Shown: piece after piece, positions 50,701 to 62,769 of the stretch
How positions within the stretch are numbered: the stretch's first letter is position 1
How the letters are laid out: each line of letters starts with the position of its first letter
Assembly (NCBI GenBank): GCA_963855995.1
Contig: OY979726.1
Location: 7,292,701-7,356,700, forward strand
Direction of reading: 5' to 3'
Origin: Muricea muricata
Taxonomy: Eukaryota; Cnidaria; Anthozoa; Malacalcyonacea; Plexauridae
DNA length: 64,000 bases
Notes under the pieces: model-generated
Databases searched by the model: none
Told to the model about the DNA's origin: nothing
The model's input: the letters and a program-made list of their open reading frames with translations, nothing else
Program-made: the position numbers and the translations under genes

Positions 50701-53420
50701 TTGCTAAGTTCTCCAATTTCGATTTAGAAGCTGTCTTTTAGGTCCGCGATTGCAATATATCATTGGGCTCAACTCGTTCATTTTAGCACTCAAAACATCA
50801 TTTTAAGCTCTAAAACGTCGCCGTGATCGATTTGAGACGGCAATTTTTAGTTGGCAGTCCGAGCATGTTTTTACGCTCAAGTCGCTTCCAGAACGCCTAA
50901 AACGCGATTTTGATGATTGTAAGAACGTTTCTTTTCAGTCTCAAAGCATGTTGTAGGTTTCTCATTTCAACATGCTATTTTGCTGATGTCGATAGTTTGA
51001 GCGCCGAAAACGTGATTGCGGACCTGCTAAGTTCTCCAATTTCGATTTAGAAGCTGTCTTTTAGCTCCGCGCTTGCAATATATCATTGGGCTCAACTCGT
51101 TCATTTTAGCACTCAAAACATCATTTTAAGCTCTAAAACGTCGCAGTGATTGATTTGAGACGGATATTTTTAGTTGGCAGTCCGAGCATGTTTTTACGCT
51201 CAAATCGCTTCCAGAACGCCTAAAACGCGATTTTGATGATTGTAAGAGCGTTTCTTTTCAGTCTAAAAGCATGTTGTAGGTTTCTAATTTCAACATGCTA
51301 TTTTGCTGATGTCGATAGTTTAGCGCCGAAAACGTGATTGCGGACTTGCTAAGTTCTCCAATTTCGATTTAGAAGCTGTCTTTTAGAAACGCGATTGCTA
51401 TATATCATTGTGCTCAACTCGTTTTTTTTAGCATTCAAAACATCATTTTAAGCTCTAAAACGTCGCCGTGATCGATTTGAGACGGATATTTTTAGTTTGC
51501 AGTCTGAGCATGTTTTTACTCTCAAATCGCTTCGAGAACGCCTAAAACGCGATTTTGATGATTGTAAGAGAGTTTCTTTTCAGTGTCAAACATGTTGTAG
51601 GTTTCTCATTTCAACATGCTATTTTGCTGATGTCGATAGTTTGAGCGCCGAAAACGTGATTGCGGACTTGCTAAGTTCTCCAATTTCGATTTAGAAGCTG
51701 TCTTTTAGGTCCGCGATTGCAATATATCATTGGGCTCAACTCGTTCATTTTAGCACTCAAAACATCATTTTAAGCTCTAAAACGTCGCCGTGATCGATTT
51801 GAGACGGCAATTTTTAGTTGGCAGTCCGAGCATGTTTTTACGCTCAAGTCGCTTCCAGAACGCCTAAAACGCGATTTTGATGATTGTAAGAACGTTTCTT
51901 TTCAGTCTCAAAGCATGTTGTAGGTTTCTCATTTCAACATGCTATTTTGCTGATGTCGATAGTTTGAGCGCCGAAAACGTGATTGCGGACTTGCTAAGTT
52001 CTCCAATTTCGATTTAGAAGCTGTCTTTTAGCTCCGCGCTTGCAATATATCATTGGGCTCAACTCGTTCATTTTAGCACTCAAAACATCATTTTAGCTCT
52101 AAAACGTCGCAGTGATCGATTTGAGACTTATATTTTTAGTTTGCAGTCCGAGCATGTTTTTACGCTCAAATCGCTTCCAGAACACCTAAAAGGCGATTTT
52201 GATTATTGTAAGAGCGTTTCTTTTCAGTCTCAATGCACGTTGTAGGTTTCTAATTTCAACATGCTATTTTGCTGATGTCGATAGTTTGAGCGCCGAAAAC
52301 ATGATTTCGGACATGCTAAGTTCTCCAATTTCGATTTAGAAGCTGTCTTTTACATACGCGATTTCAATGTATCATTGTGCTCAACTCGTTCTTTTTAGCA
52401 CTCAAAACATCATTTTAAGCTCTAAAACGTCGCCGTGATCGATTTGAGACGGATATTTTTAGTTTGCAGTCTGAGCATGTTTTTACGCTCAAATCGCTTC
52501 GAGAACGCCTAAAAAGCGATTTTGATGATTGTAAGAACGTTTCTTTTCAGTCTCAAAGCATGTTGTAGGTTTCTCATTTCAACATGCTATTTTGCTGATG
52601 TCGATAGTTTGAGCGCCGAAAACGTGATTGCGGACTTGCTAAGTTCTCCAATTTCGATTTAGAAGCTGTCTTTTAGGTCCGCGCTTGCAATATATCATTG
52701 GGCTCAACTCGTTCATTTTAGCACTCAAAACATCATTTTAAGCTCTAAAACGTCGCCGTGATTGATTTGAGACGGATATTTTTAGTTGGCAGTCCGAGCA
52801 TGTTTTTACGCTCAAATCGCTTCCAGAACGCCTAAAACGCGATTTTGATGATTGTAAGAGCGTTTCTTTTCAGTCTCAAAGCATGTTGTAGGTTTCTCAT
52901 TTCAACATGCTATTTTGCTGATGTCGATAGTTTGAGCGCCGAAAACGTGATTGCGGACTTGCTAAGTTCTCCAATTTCGATTTAGAAGCTGTCTTTTAGC
53001 TCCGCGCTTGCAATATATCATTGGGCTCAACTCGTTCATTTTAGCACTCAAAACATCATTTTAAGCTCTAAAACATCGCAGTGATCGATTTGAGACTTAT
53101 ATTTTTAGTTTGCAGTCCGAGCATGTTTTTACGCTCAAATCGCTTCGAGAACACCTAAAAGGCGATTTTGATTATTGTAAGAGCGTTTCTTTTCAGTCTC
53201 AATGCACGTTGTAGGTTTCTAATTTCAACATGCTATTTTGCTGATGTCGATAGTTTGAGCGCCGAAAACATGATTTCGGACATGCTAAGTTCTCCAATTT
53301 CGATTTAGAAGCTGTCTTTTACATACGCGATTTCAATGTATCATTGTGCTCAACTCGTTCTTTTTAGCACTCAAAACATCATTTTAAGCTCTAAAACGTC
53401 GCCGTGATCGATTTGAGACG
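44700..53420 (+). repeat. Higher-order repeat, 15 monomers, 4840 bp, about 1.8 copies
   Basis: GACTTATATTTT markers at 44705, 47285 and 48254 recur at 49545, 52125 and 53094, all 4840 bp later. A monomer with GAGAGTTTC and a shortened GTCAAACATG recurs at about 46730 and 51570, and GATTGCGGACCTG near 46174 and 51014. The second copy stops matching near 53.42 kb. Inside each copy an 8-monomer spacing (2580 bp) separates related GACTTAT monomers, so the large unit was itself built from smaller duplications. Confidence 0.9.
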
Positions 53421-56400
53421 GATATTTTTAGTTTGCAGTCTGAGCATGTTTTTACTCTCAAATCGCTTCGAGAACGCCTAAAACGCGATTTTGATGATTG
53501 TAAGAGCGTTTCTTTTCAGTGTCAAAGCATGTTGTAGGTTTCTCAATTCAACATGCTATTTTGCTGATGTCGATAGTTTGAGCGCCGAAAACGTGATTGC
53601 GGACTTGCTAAGTTCTCCAATTTCGATTTAGAAGCTGTCTTTTAGGTCCGCGATTGCAATATATCATTGGGCTCAACTCGTTCATTTTAGCACTCAAAAC
53701 ATCATTTTAAGCTCTAAAACGTCGCCGTGATCGATTTGAGACGGCAAGTTTTAGTTGGCAGTCCGAGCATGTTTTTACGCTCAAGTCGCTTCCAGAACGC
53801 CTAAAACGCGATTTTGATGATTGTAAGAACGTTTCTTTTCAGTCTCAAAGCATGTTGTAGGTTTCTCATTTCAACATGCTATTTTGCTGATGTCGATCGT
53901 TTGAGCGCCGAAAACGTGATTGCGGACTTGCTAAGTTCTCCAATTTCGATTTAGAAGCTGTCTTTTAGCTCTGCGCTTGCAATATATCATTGGGCTCAAC
54001 TCGTTCATTTTAGCTTTCAAAACATGATTTTAAGCTCTAAAACGTCGCAGTGATCGATTTGAGACTTATATTTTTAGTTTGCAGTCCGAGCATGTTTTTA
54101 CGCTCAAATCGCTTCGAGAACGCCTAAAACGCGATTTTGATTATTGTAAGAGCGTTTCTTTTCAGTCTCAATGCACGTTGTAGGTTTCTAATTTCAACAT
54201 GCTATTTTGCTGATGTCGATAGTTTGAGCGCCGAAAACATGATTTCGGACATGCTAAGTTCTCCAATTTCGATTTAGAAGCTGTCTTTTACATACGCGAT
54301 TTCAATATATCATTGTGCTCAACTCGTTCTTTTTAGCACTCAAAACATCATTTTAAGCTCTAAAACGTCGCCGTGATCGATTTGAGACGGATATTTTTAG
54401 TTTGCAGTCTGAGCATGTTTTTACGCTCAAATCGCTTCGAGAACGCCTAAAACGCGATTTTGATGATTGTAAGAACGTTTCTTTTCAGTCTCAAAGCATG
54501 TTGTAGGTTTCTCATTTCAACATGCTATTTTGCTGATGTCGATAGTTTGAGCGCCGAAAACGTGATTGCGGACTTGCTAAGTTCTCCAATTTCGATTTAG
54601 AAGCTGTCTTTTAGGTCCGCGATTGCAATATATCATTGGGCTCAACTCGTTCATTTTAGCACTCAAAACATCATTTTAAGCTCTAAAACGTCGCCGTGAT
54701 TGATTTGAGACGGATATTTTTAGTTGGCAGTCCGAGCATGTTTTTACGCTCAAATCGCTTCCAGAAAGCCTAAAACGCGATTTTGATGATTGTAAGAACG
54801 TTTCTTTTCAGTCTCAAAGCATGTTGTAGGTTTCTCATTTCAATATGCTATTTTGCTGATGTCGATATTTAAGCGCCGAAAACGTGATTGCGGACTTGCT
54901 AAGTTCTCCAATTTCGATTTAGAAGCTGTCTTTTAGGTCCGCGCTTGCAATATATCATTGGGCTCAACTCGTTCATTTTAGCACTCAAAATCTTAATTTT
55001 AAGCTCTAAAACGTCGCCGTGATCGATTTGAGACGGCAATTATTTTTGGAAGTCCGAGCATTTTTTTACGCTCAAATCGCTTCGAGAACGCCTAAAACGC
55101 GATTTTGATTATTGTAAGAGCGTTTCTTTTCAGTCTCAATGCACGTTGCAGGTTTCTAATTTCAACATGCTATTTTGCTGATGTCGATAGTTTGAGCGCC
55201 GAAAACATGATTTCGGACATGCTAAGTTCTCCAATTTCGATTTAGAAGCTGTCTTTTACATACGCGATTTCAATATATCATTGTGCTCAACTCGTTCTTT
55301 TTAGCACTCAAAACATCATTTTAAGCTCTAAAACGTCGCCGTGATCGATTTGAGACGGATATTTTTAGTTTGCAGTCTTAGCATGTTTTTACGCTCAAAT
55401 CGCTTCGAGAACGCCTAAAACGCGATTTTGATGATTCTAAGAACGTTTCTTTTCAGTCTCAAAGCATGTTGTAGGTTTCTCATTTCAACATGCTATTTTG
55501 CTGATGTCGATAGTTTGAGCGCCGAAAACATGATTGCGGACATGCTAAGTTCTCCAATTTCGATTTAGAAGCTGTCTTTTAGATACGCGATTTCAATATA
55601 TCATTCGGCTCAACTCGTTCTTTTTAGCACTCAAAACATCATTTTAAGCTCTAAAACGTCGCCGTGATCGATTTGAGACGGATATTTTTAGTTTGCAGTC
55701 TGAGCATGTTTTTACGCTCAAATCGCTTCGAGAACGCCTAAAACGCGATTTTGATGATTGTAAGAACGTTTCTTTTCAGTCTAAAAGCATGCTGTAAGTT
55801 TCTCATTTCAACATGCTATTTTTCTGATGTCGATAGTTTGAGCGCTGAAAACGTGATTGCGGACTTGCTAAGTTCTCCAATTTCGATTTAGAAGCTGTCT
55901 TTTAGGTCCGCGATTGCAATATATCATTGGGCTCAACTCGTACTTTTTAGCATTTAAAACATCATTTTAAGCTCTAAAACGTCGCCGTGATCGATTTGAG
56001 ACGGCAATTTTTAGTTGGCAGTCCGAGCATGTTTTTACGCTCAAATCGCTTCCAGAACGCCTAAAACGCGATTTTGATGATTGTAAGAACGTTTCTTTTC
56101 AGTCTCAAAGCATGTTTTAGGTTTCTCATTTCAACATGCTATTTTGCTTATGTCGATAGTTTAGCGCCGAAAACGTGATTGCGCACTTGCTAAGTTCTCC
56201 AATTTCGATTTAGAAGCTGTCTTTTAGATACGCGATTGCTATATATCATTGTGCTCAACTCGTTTTTTTTAGCACTCAAAACATCATTTTAAGCTCTAAA
56301 ACGTCGCCGTGATCGATTTGAGACGGATATTTTTAGTTTGCAGTCTGAGCATGTTTTTACTCTCAAATCGCTTCGAGAACGCCTAAAACGCGATTTTAAT

Positions 56401-56680
56401 TATTGTAAGAGCGTTTCTTTTCAGTGTCAAAGCATGTTGTAGGTTTCTCATTTCAACATGCTATTTTGCTGATGTCGATAGTTTGAGCGCCGAAAACATC
56501 ATTGCGGACATGCTAAGTTCTCCAATTTCGATTTAGAAGCTGTCTTTTAGCTCCGCGCTTGCAATATATCATTGGGCTCAACTCGTTCATTTTAGCACTC
56601 AAAACATCATTTTAAGCTCTAAAACGTCGCAGTGATCGATTTGAGACGGATATTTTTAGTTTGCAGTCCGAGCATGTTTT
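53420..56680 (+). repeat. Satellite block between the 15- and 10-monomer units
   Basis: About ten monomers. About 55.2-56.2 kb resembles 31.1-32.0 kb (CATTTAAAAC at 31903 and 55951), one monomer out of register with the longer duplication further right. Private variants include GCTTTCAAAACATG near 54014 and GATATTTAAGCGCC near 54865. No gene. Confidence 0.75.
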
Positions 56681-57466
56681 TACGCTCAAATCACTTCGAG
56701 AGCGCCTAAAACGCGATTTTGATGATTGTAAGAACGTTTCTTTTCAGTCTCAAAGCATGTTGTAGGTTTCTCATTTCAACATGCTATTTTGCTGATGTCG
56801 ATAGTTTGAGCGCCGAAAACGTGATTGCGGACTTGCTAAGTTCTCCAATTTCGATTTAGAAGCTGTCTTTTAGCTCCGCGCTTGCAATATATCATTGGGC
56901 TCAACTCGTTCATTTTAGCACTCAAAACATCATTTTAAGCTCTAAAACGTCGCAGTGATCGATTTGAGACGGATATTTTTAGTTTGCAGTCTGAGCATGT
57001 TTTTACGCTCAAATCGCTTCGAGAACGCCTAAAACGCGATTTTGATGATTGTAAGAACGTTTCTTTTCAGTCTCAAAGCATGTTGTAGGTTTCTCATTTC
57101 AACATGCTATTTTGCTGATGTCGATAGTTTGAGCGCCGAAAACGTGATTGCGGACTTGCTAAGTTCTCCAATTTGGATTTAGAAGCTGTCTTTTAGGTCC
57201 GCGCTTGCAATATATCATTGGGCTCAACTCGTTCATTTTAGCACTCAAAACATCATTTTAAGCTCTAAAACGTCGCCGTGATTGATTTGAGACGGATATT
57301 TTTAGTTGGCAGTCCGAGCATGTTTTTACGCTCAAATCGCTTAGAGAACGCCTAAAACGCGATTTTGATTATTGTAAGAGCGTTTCTTTTCAGTCTCAAT
57401 GCACGTTGTAGGTTTCTAATTTCAACATGCTATTTTGCTGATGTCAATAGTTTGAGCGCCGAAAAC

Positions 57467-57469
57467 ATG
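57467..57469 (+). other. Paralogous empty site for the transposon
   Basis: GATGTCAATAG...GAAAACATGATTGCGG is uninterrupted here. The left flank (GCTTAGAGAACG, GTCAATAG) matches 24370 bp upstream, and the right flank (TTTCAAAGCAGG) matches 18719 bp upstream. The difference, 5651 bp, equals the element plus one 3-bp target copy. Confidence 0.9.
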
Positions 57470-60400
57470 ATTGCGGACATGCTAAGTTCTCCAATTTCGA
57501 TTTAGAAGCTGTCTTTTAGATACGCGATTGCTATATATCATTGTGCTCAACTCGTTCTTTTTAGCACTCAAAACATCATTTTAAGCTCTAAAACGTCGCC
57601 GTGATCGATTTGAGACGGATATTTTTAGTTTGCAGTCTGAGCATGTTTTTACGCTCAAATCGCTTCGAGAACGCCTAAAACGCGACTTTGATGATTGTAA
57701 GAGCGTTTCTTTTCAGTTTCAAAGCAGGTTGTAGGTTTCTCATTTCAACATGCTATTTTGCTGATGTCGATAGTTTGAGCACCGAAAACGTGATTGCGGA
57801 CTTGCTAAGTTCTCCAATTTCGATTTAGAAGCTGTCTTTTAGGTCCGCGATTGCAATATATCATTGGGCTCAACTCGTTCATTTTAGCACTCAAAACATC
57901 ATTTTAAGCTCTAAAACGTCGCCGTGATCGATTTGAGACGGCAATTTTTAGTTGGCAGTCCGAGCAAATTTTTACGCTCAAATCGCTTCCAGAACGCCTA
58001 AAACGCGATCTTGATGATTGTAAGAGCGTTTCTTTTCAGTGTCAATGCATGTTGTAGGTTTCTCATTTCAACATGCTATTTTGCTGATGTCGATAGTTTG
58101 AGCGCCTTAAACGTGATTGCGGACTTGCTAAGTTCTCCAATTTCGATTTAGAAGCTGTCTTTTAGGTCCACGATTGCAATATATCATTGGGCTCAACTCG
58201 TTCATTTTAGCACTCAAAACATCATTTTAAGCTCTAAAACGTCGCCGTGATCGATTTGAGACGGCAATTATTGTTGGAAGTCCGAGTATTTTTTTACGCT
58301 CAAATCGCTTCGAGAACGCCTAAAACGCGATTTTGATTATTGTAAGAGCGTTTCTTTTCAGTCTCAATGCACGTTGTAGGTTTCTAATTTCAACATGCTA
58401 TTTTGCTGATGTCGATAGTTTGAGCGCCGAAAAAATCATTGCGGACATGCTAAGTTCTCCAATTTCGATTTAGAAGCTGTCTTTTAGATACGCGATTTCA
58501 ATGTATCATTGTGCTCAACTCGTTCTTATTAGCACTCAAAACATCATTTTAAGATCTAAAACGTCGCCGTGATCGATTTGAGACGGCAATTTTTAGTTGG
58601 CACTCCGAGCATGTTTTTACGCTCAAGTCGCTTCCAGAACGCCTAAAACGCAATTTTGATGATTGTAAGAACGTTTCTTTTCAGTCTCAAAGCATGTTGT
58701 AGGTTTCTCATTTCAACATGCTATTTTGCTGATGTCGATAGTTTGAGCGCCGAAAACGTGATTGCGGACTTGCTAAGTTCTCCAATTTCGATTTAGAAGC
58801 TGTCTTTTAGGTCCGCGCTTGCAATATATCATTGGGCTCAACTCGTTCATTTTAGCACTCAAAACATCATTTTAAGCTCTAAAACGTCGCAGTGATCGAT
58901 TTGAGACGGCAATTTTTAGTTGGCAGTCCGAGCATGTTTTTACGCTCAAATCGCTTCGAGAACGCCTAAAACGCGATTTTGATTATTGTAAGAGCGTTTC
59001 TTTTCAGTCTCAATGCACGTTGTAGGTTTCTAATTTCAACATGCTATTTTGCTGATGTCGATAGTTTGAGCGCCGAAAACATGATCGCGGACATGCTAAG
59101 TTCTCCAATTTCGATTTAGAAGCTGTCTTTTAGATACGCGATTGCTATATATCATTGTGCTCAACTCGTTCTTTTTAGCACTCAAAACATCATTTTAAGC
59201 TCTAAAACGTCGCCGTGATCGATTTGAGACGGATATTTTTAGTTTGGAGTCTGAGCATGTTTTTACGCTCAAATCGCTTCGAGAACGCCTAAAACGCGAC
59301 TTTGATGATTGTAAGAGCATTTCTTTTCAAGGTCAAAGCATGTTGTAGGTTTCTCATTTCAACATGCTATTTTGCTGATGTCGATAGTTTGAGCACCGAA
59401 AACGTGATTGCGGACTTGCTAAGTTCTCCAATTTCGATTTAGAAGCTGTTTTTTAGGTCCGCGATTGCAATATATCATTGGGCTCAACTCGTTCATTTTA
59501 GCACTCAAAACATCATTTTAAGCTCTAAAACGTCGCCGTGATCGATTTGAGACGGCAATTTTTAGTTGGCAGTCCGAGCAAATTTTTACGCTCAAATCGC
59601 TTCCAGAACGCCTAAAACGCGATCTTGATGATTGTAAGAGCGTTTCTTTTCAGTCTCAAAGCATGTTGTAGGTTTCTCATTTCAACATGCTATTTTGCTG
59701 ATGTCGATAGTTTGAGCGCCGAAAACGTGATTGCGGACTTGCTAAGTTCTCCAATTTCGATTTAGAAGCTGTCTTTTAGGTCCGCGCTTGCAATATATCA
59801 TTGGGCTCAACTCGTTCATTTTAGCACTCAAAACATCATTTTAAGCTCTAAAACGTCGCCGTGATTGATTTGAGACGGATATTTTTAGTTGGCAGTCCGA
59901 GCATGTTTTTACGCTCAAATCACTTCGAGAGCGCCTAAAACGCGATTTTGATGATTGTAAGAACGTTTCTTTTCAGTCTCAAAGCATGTTGTAGGTTTCT
60001 CATTTCAACATGCTATTTTGCTGATGTCGATAGTTTGAGCGCCGAAAACGTGATTGCGGACTTGCTAAGTTCTCCAATTTCGATTTAGAAGCTGTCTTTT
60101 AGGTCCGCGCTTGCAATATATCATTGGGCTCAACTCGTTCATTTTAGCACTCAAAACATCATTTTAAGCTCTAAAACGTCGCAGTGATCGATTTGAGACG
60201 GATATTTTTAGTTTGCAGTCTGAGCATGTTTTTACGCTCAAATCGCTTCGAGAACGCCTAAAACGCGATTTTGATGATTGTAAGAACGTTTCTTTTCAGT
60301 CTCAAAGCATGTTGTAGGTTTCTCATTTCAACATGCTATTTTGCTGATGTCGATAGTTTGAGCGCCGAAAACGTGATTGCGGACTTGCTAAGTTCTCCAA

Positions 60401-60695
60401 TTTGGATTTAGAAGCTGTCTTTTAGGTCCGCGCTTGCAATATATCATTGGGCTCAACTCGTTCATTTTAGCACTCAAAACATCATTTTAAGCTCTAAAAC
60501 GTCGCCGTGATTGATTTGAGACGGATATTTTTAGTTGGCAGTCCGAGCATGTTTTTACGCTCAAATCGCTTAGAGAACGCCTAAAACGCGATTTTGATTA
60601 TTGTAAGAGCGTTTCTTTTCAGTCTCAATGCACGTTGTAGGTTTCTAATTTCAACATGCTATTTTGCTGATGTCAATAGTTTGAGCGCCGAAAAC

Positions 60696-60698
60696 ATG
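60696..60698 (+). other. Second paralogous empty site
   Basis: The same uninterrupted target monomer in the second copy of the 10-monomer unit, exactly 3229 bp after the first empty site. Confidence 0.87.
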
Positions 60699-62769
60699 AT
60701 TGCGGACATGCTAAGTTCTCCAATTTCGATTTAGAAGCTGTCTTTTAGATACGCGATTGCTATATATCATTGTGCTCAACTCGTTCTTTTTAGCACTCAA
60801 AACATCATTTTAAGCTCTAAAACGTCGCCGTGATCGATTTGAGACGGATATTTTTAGTTTGCAGTCTGAGCATGTTTTTACGCTCAAATCGCTTCGAGAA
60901 CGCCTAAAACGCGACTTTGATGATTGTAAGAGCGTTTCTTTTCAGTTTCAAAGCAGGTTGTAGGTTTCTCATTTCAACATGCTATTTTGCTGATGTCGAT
61001 AGTTTGAGCACCGAAAACGTGATTGCGGACTTGCTAAGTTCTCCAATTTCGATTTAGAAGCTGTCTTTTAGGTCCGCGATTGCAATATATCATTGGGCTC
61101 AACTCGTTCATTTTAGCACTCAAAACATCATTTTAAGCTCTAAAACGTCGCCGTGATCGATTTGAGACGGCAATTTTTAGTTGGCAGTCCGAGCAAATTT
61201 TTACGCTCAAATCGCTTCCAGAACGCCTAAAACGCGATCTTGATGATTGTAAGAGCGTTTCTTTTCAGTGTCAATGCATGTTGTAGGTTTCTCATTTCAA
61301 CATGCTATTTTGCTGATGTCGATAGTTTGAGCGCCTTAAACGTGATTGCGGACTTGCTAAGTTCTCCAATTTCGATTTAGAAGCTGTCTTTTAGGTCCAC
61401 GATTGCAATATATCATTGGGCTCAACTCGTTCATTTTAGCACTCAAAACATCATTTTAAGCTCTAAAACGTCGCCGTGATCGATTTGAGACGGCAATTAT
61501 TGTTGGAAGTCCGAGTATTTTTTTACGCTCAAATCGCTTCGAGAACGCCTAAAACGCGATTTTGATTATTGTAAGAGCGTTTCTTTTCAGTCTCAATGCA
61601 CGTTGTAGGTTTCTAATTTCAACATGCTATTTTGCTGATGTCGATAGTTTGAGCGCCGAAAAAATCATTGCGGACATGCTAAGTTCTCCAATTTCGATTT
61701 AGAAGCTGTCTTTTAGATACGCGATTTCAATGTATCATTGTGCTCAACTCGTTCTTATTAGCACTCAAAACATCATTTTAAGATCTAAAACGTCGCCGTG
61801 ATCGATTTGAGACGGCAATTTTTAGTTGGCACTCCGAGCATGTTTTTACGCTCAAGTCGCTTCCAGAACGCCTAAAACGCAATTTTGATGATTGTAAGAA
61901 CGTTTCTTTTCAGTCTCAAAGCATGTTGTAGGTTTCTCATTTCAACATGCTATTTTGCTGATGTCGATAGTTTGAGCGCCGAAAACGTGATTGCGGACTT
62001 GCTAAGTTCTCCAATTTCGATTTAGAAGCTGTCTTTTAGGTCCGCGCTTGCAATATATCATTGGGCTCAACTCGTTCATTTTAGCACTCAAAACATCATT
62101 TTAAGCTCTAAAACGTCGCAGTGATCGATTTGAGACGGCAATTTTTAGTTGGCAGTCCGAGCATGTTTTTACGCTCAAATCGCTTCGAGAACGCCTAAAA
62201 CGCGATTTTGATTATTGTAAGAGCGTTTCTTTTCAGTCTCAATGCACGTTGTAGGTTTCTAATTTCAACATGCTATTTTGCTGATGTCGATAGTTTGAGC
62301 GCCGAAAACATGATTGCGGACATGCTAAGTTCTCCAATTTCGATTTAGAAGCTGTCTTTTAGATACGCGATTGCTATATATCATTGTGCTCAACTCGTTC
62401 TTTTTAGCACTCAAAACATCATTTTAAGCTCTAAAACGTTGCCGTGATCGATTTGAGACGGATATTTTTAGTTTGGAGTCTGAGCATGTTTTTACGCTCA
62501 AATCGCTTCGAGAACGCCTAAAACGCGACTTTGATGATTGTAAGAGCGTTTCTTTTCAAGGTCAAAGCATGTTGTAGGTTTCTCATTTCAACATGCTATT
62601 TTGCTGATGTCGATAGTTTGAGCACCGAAAACGTGATTGCGGACTTGCTAAGTTCTCCAATTTCGATTTAGAAGCTGTCTTTTAGGTCCGCGATTGCAAT
62701 ATATCATTGGGCTCAACTCGTTCATTTTAGCACTCAAAACATCATTTTAAGCTCTAAAACGTCGCCGTG

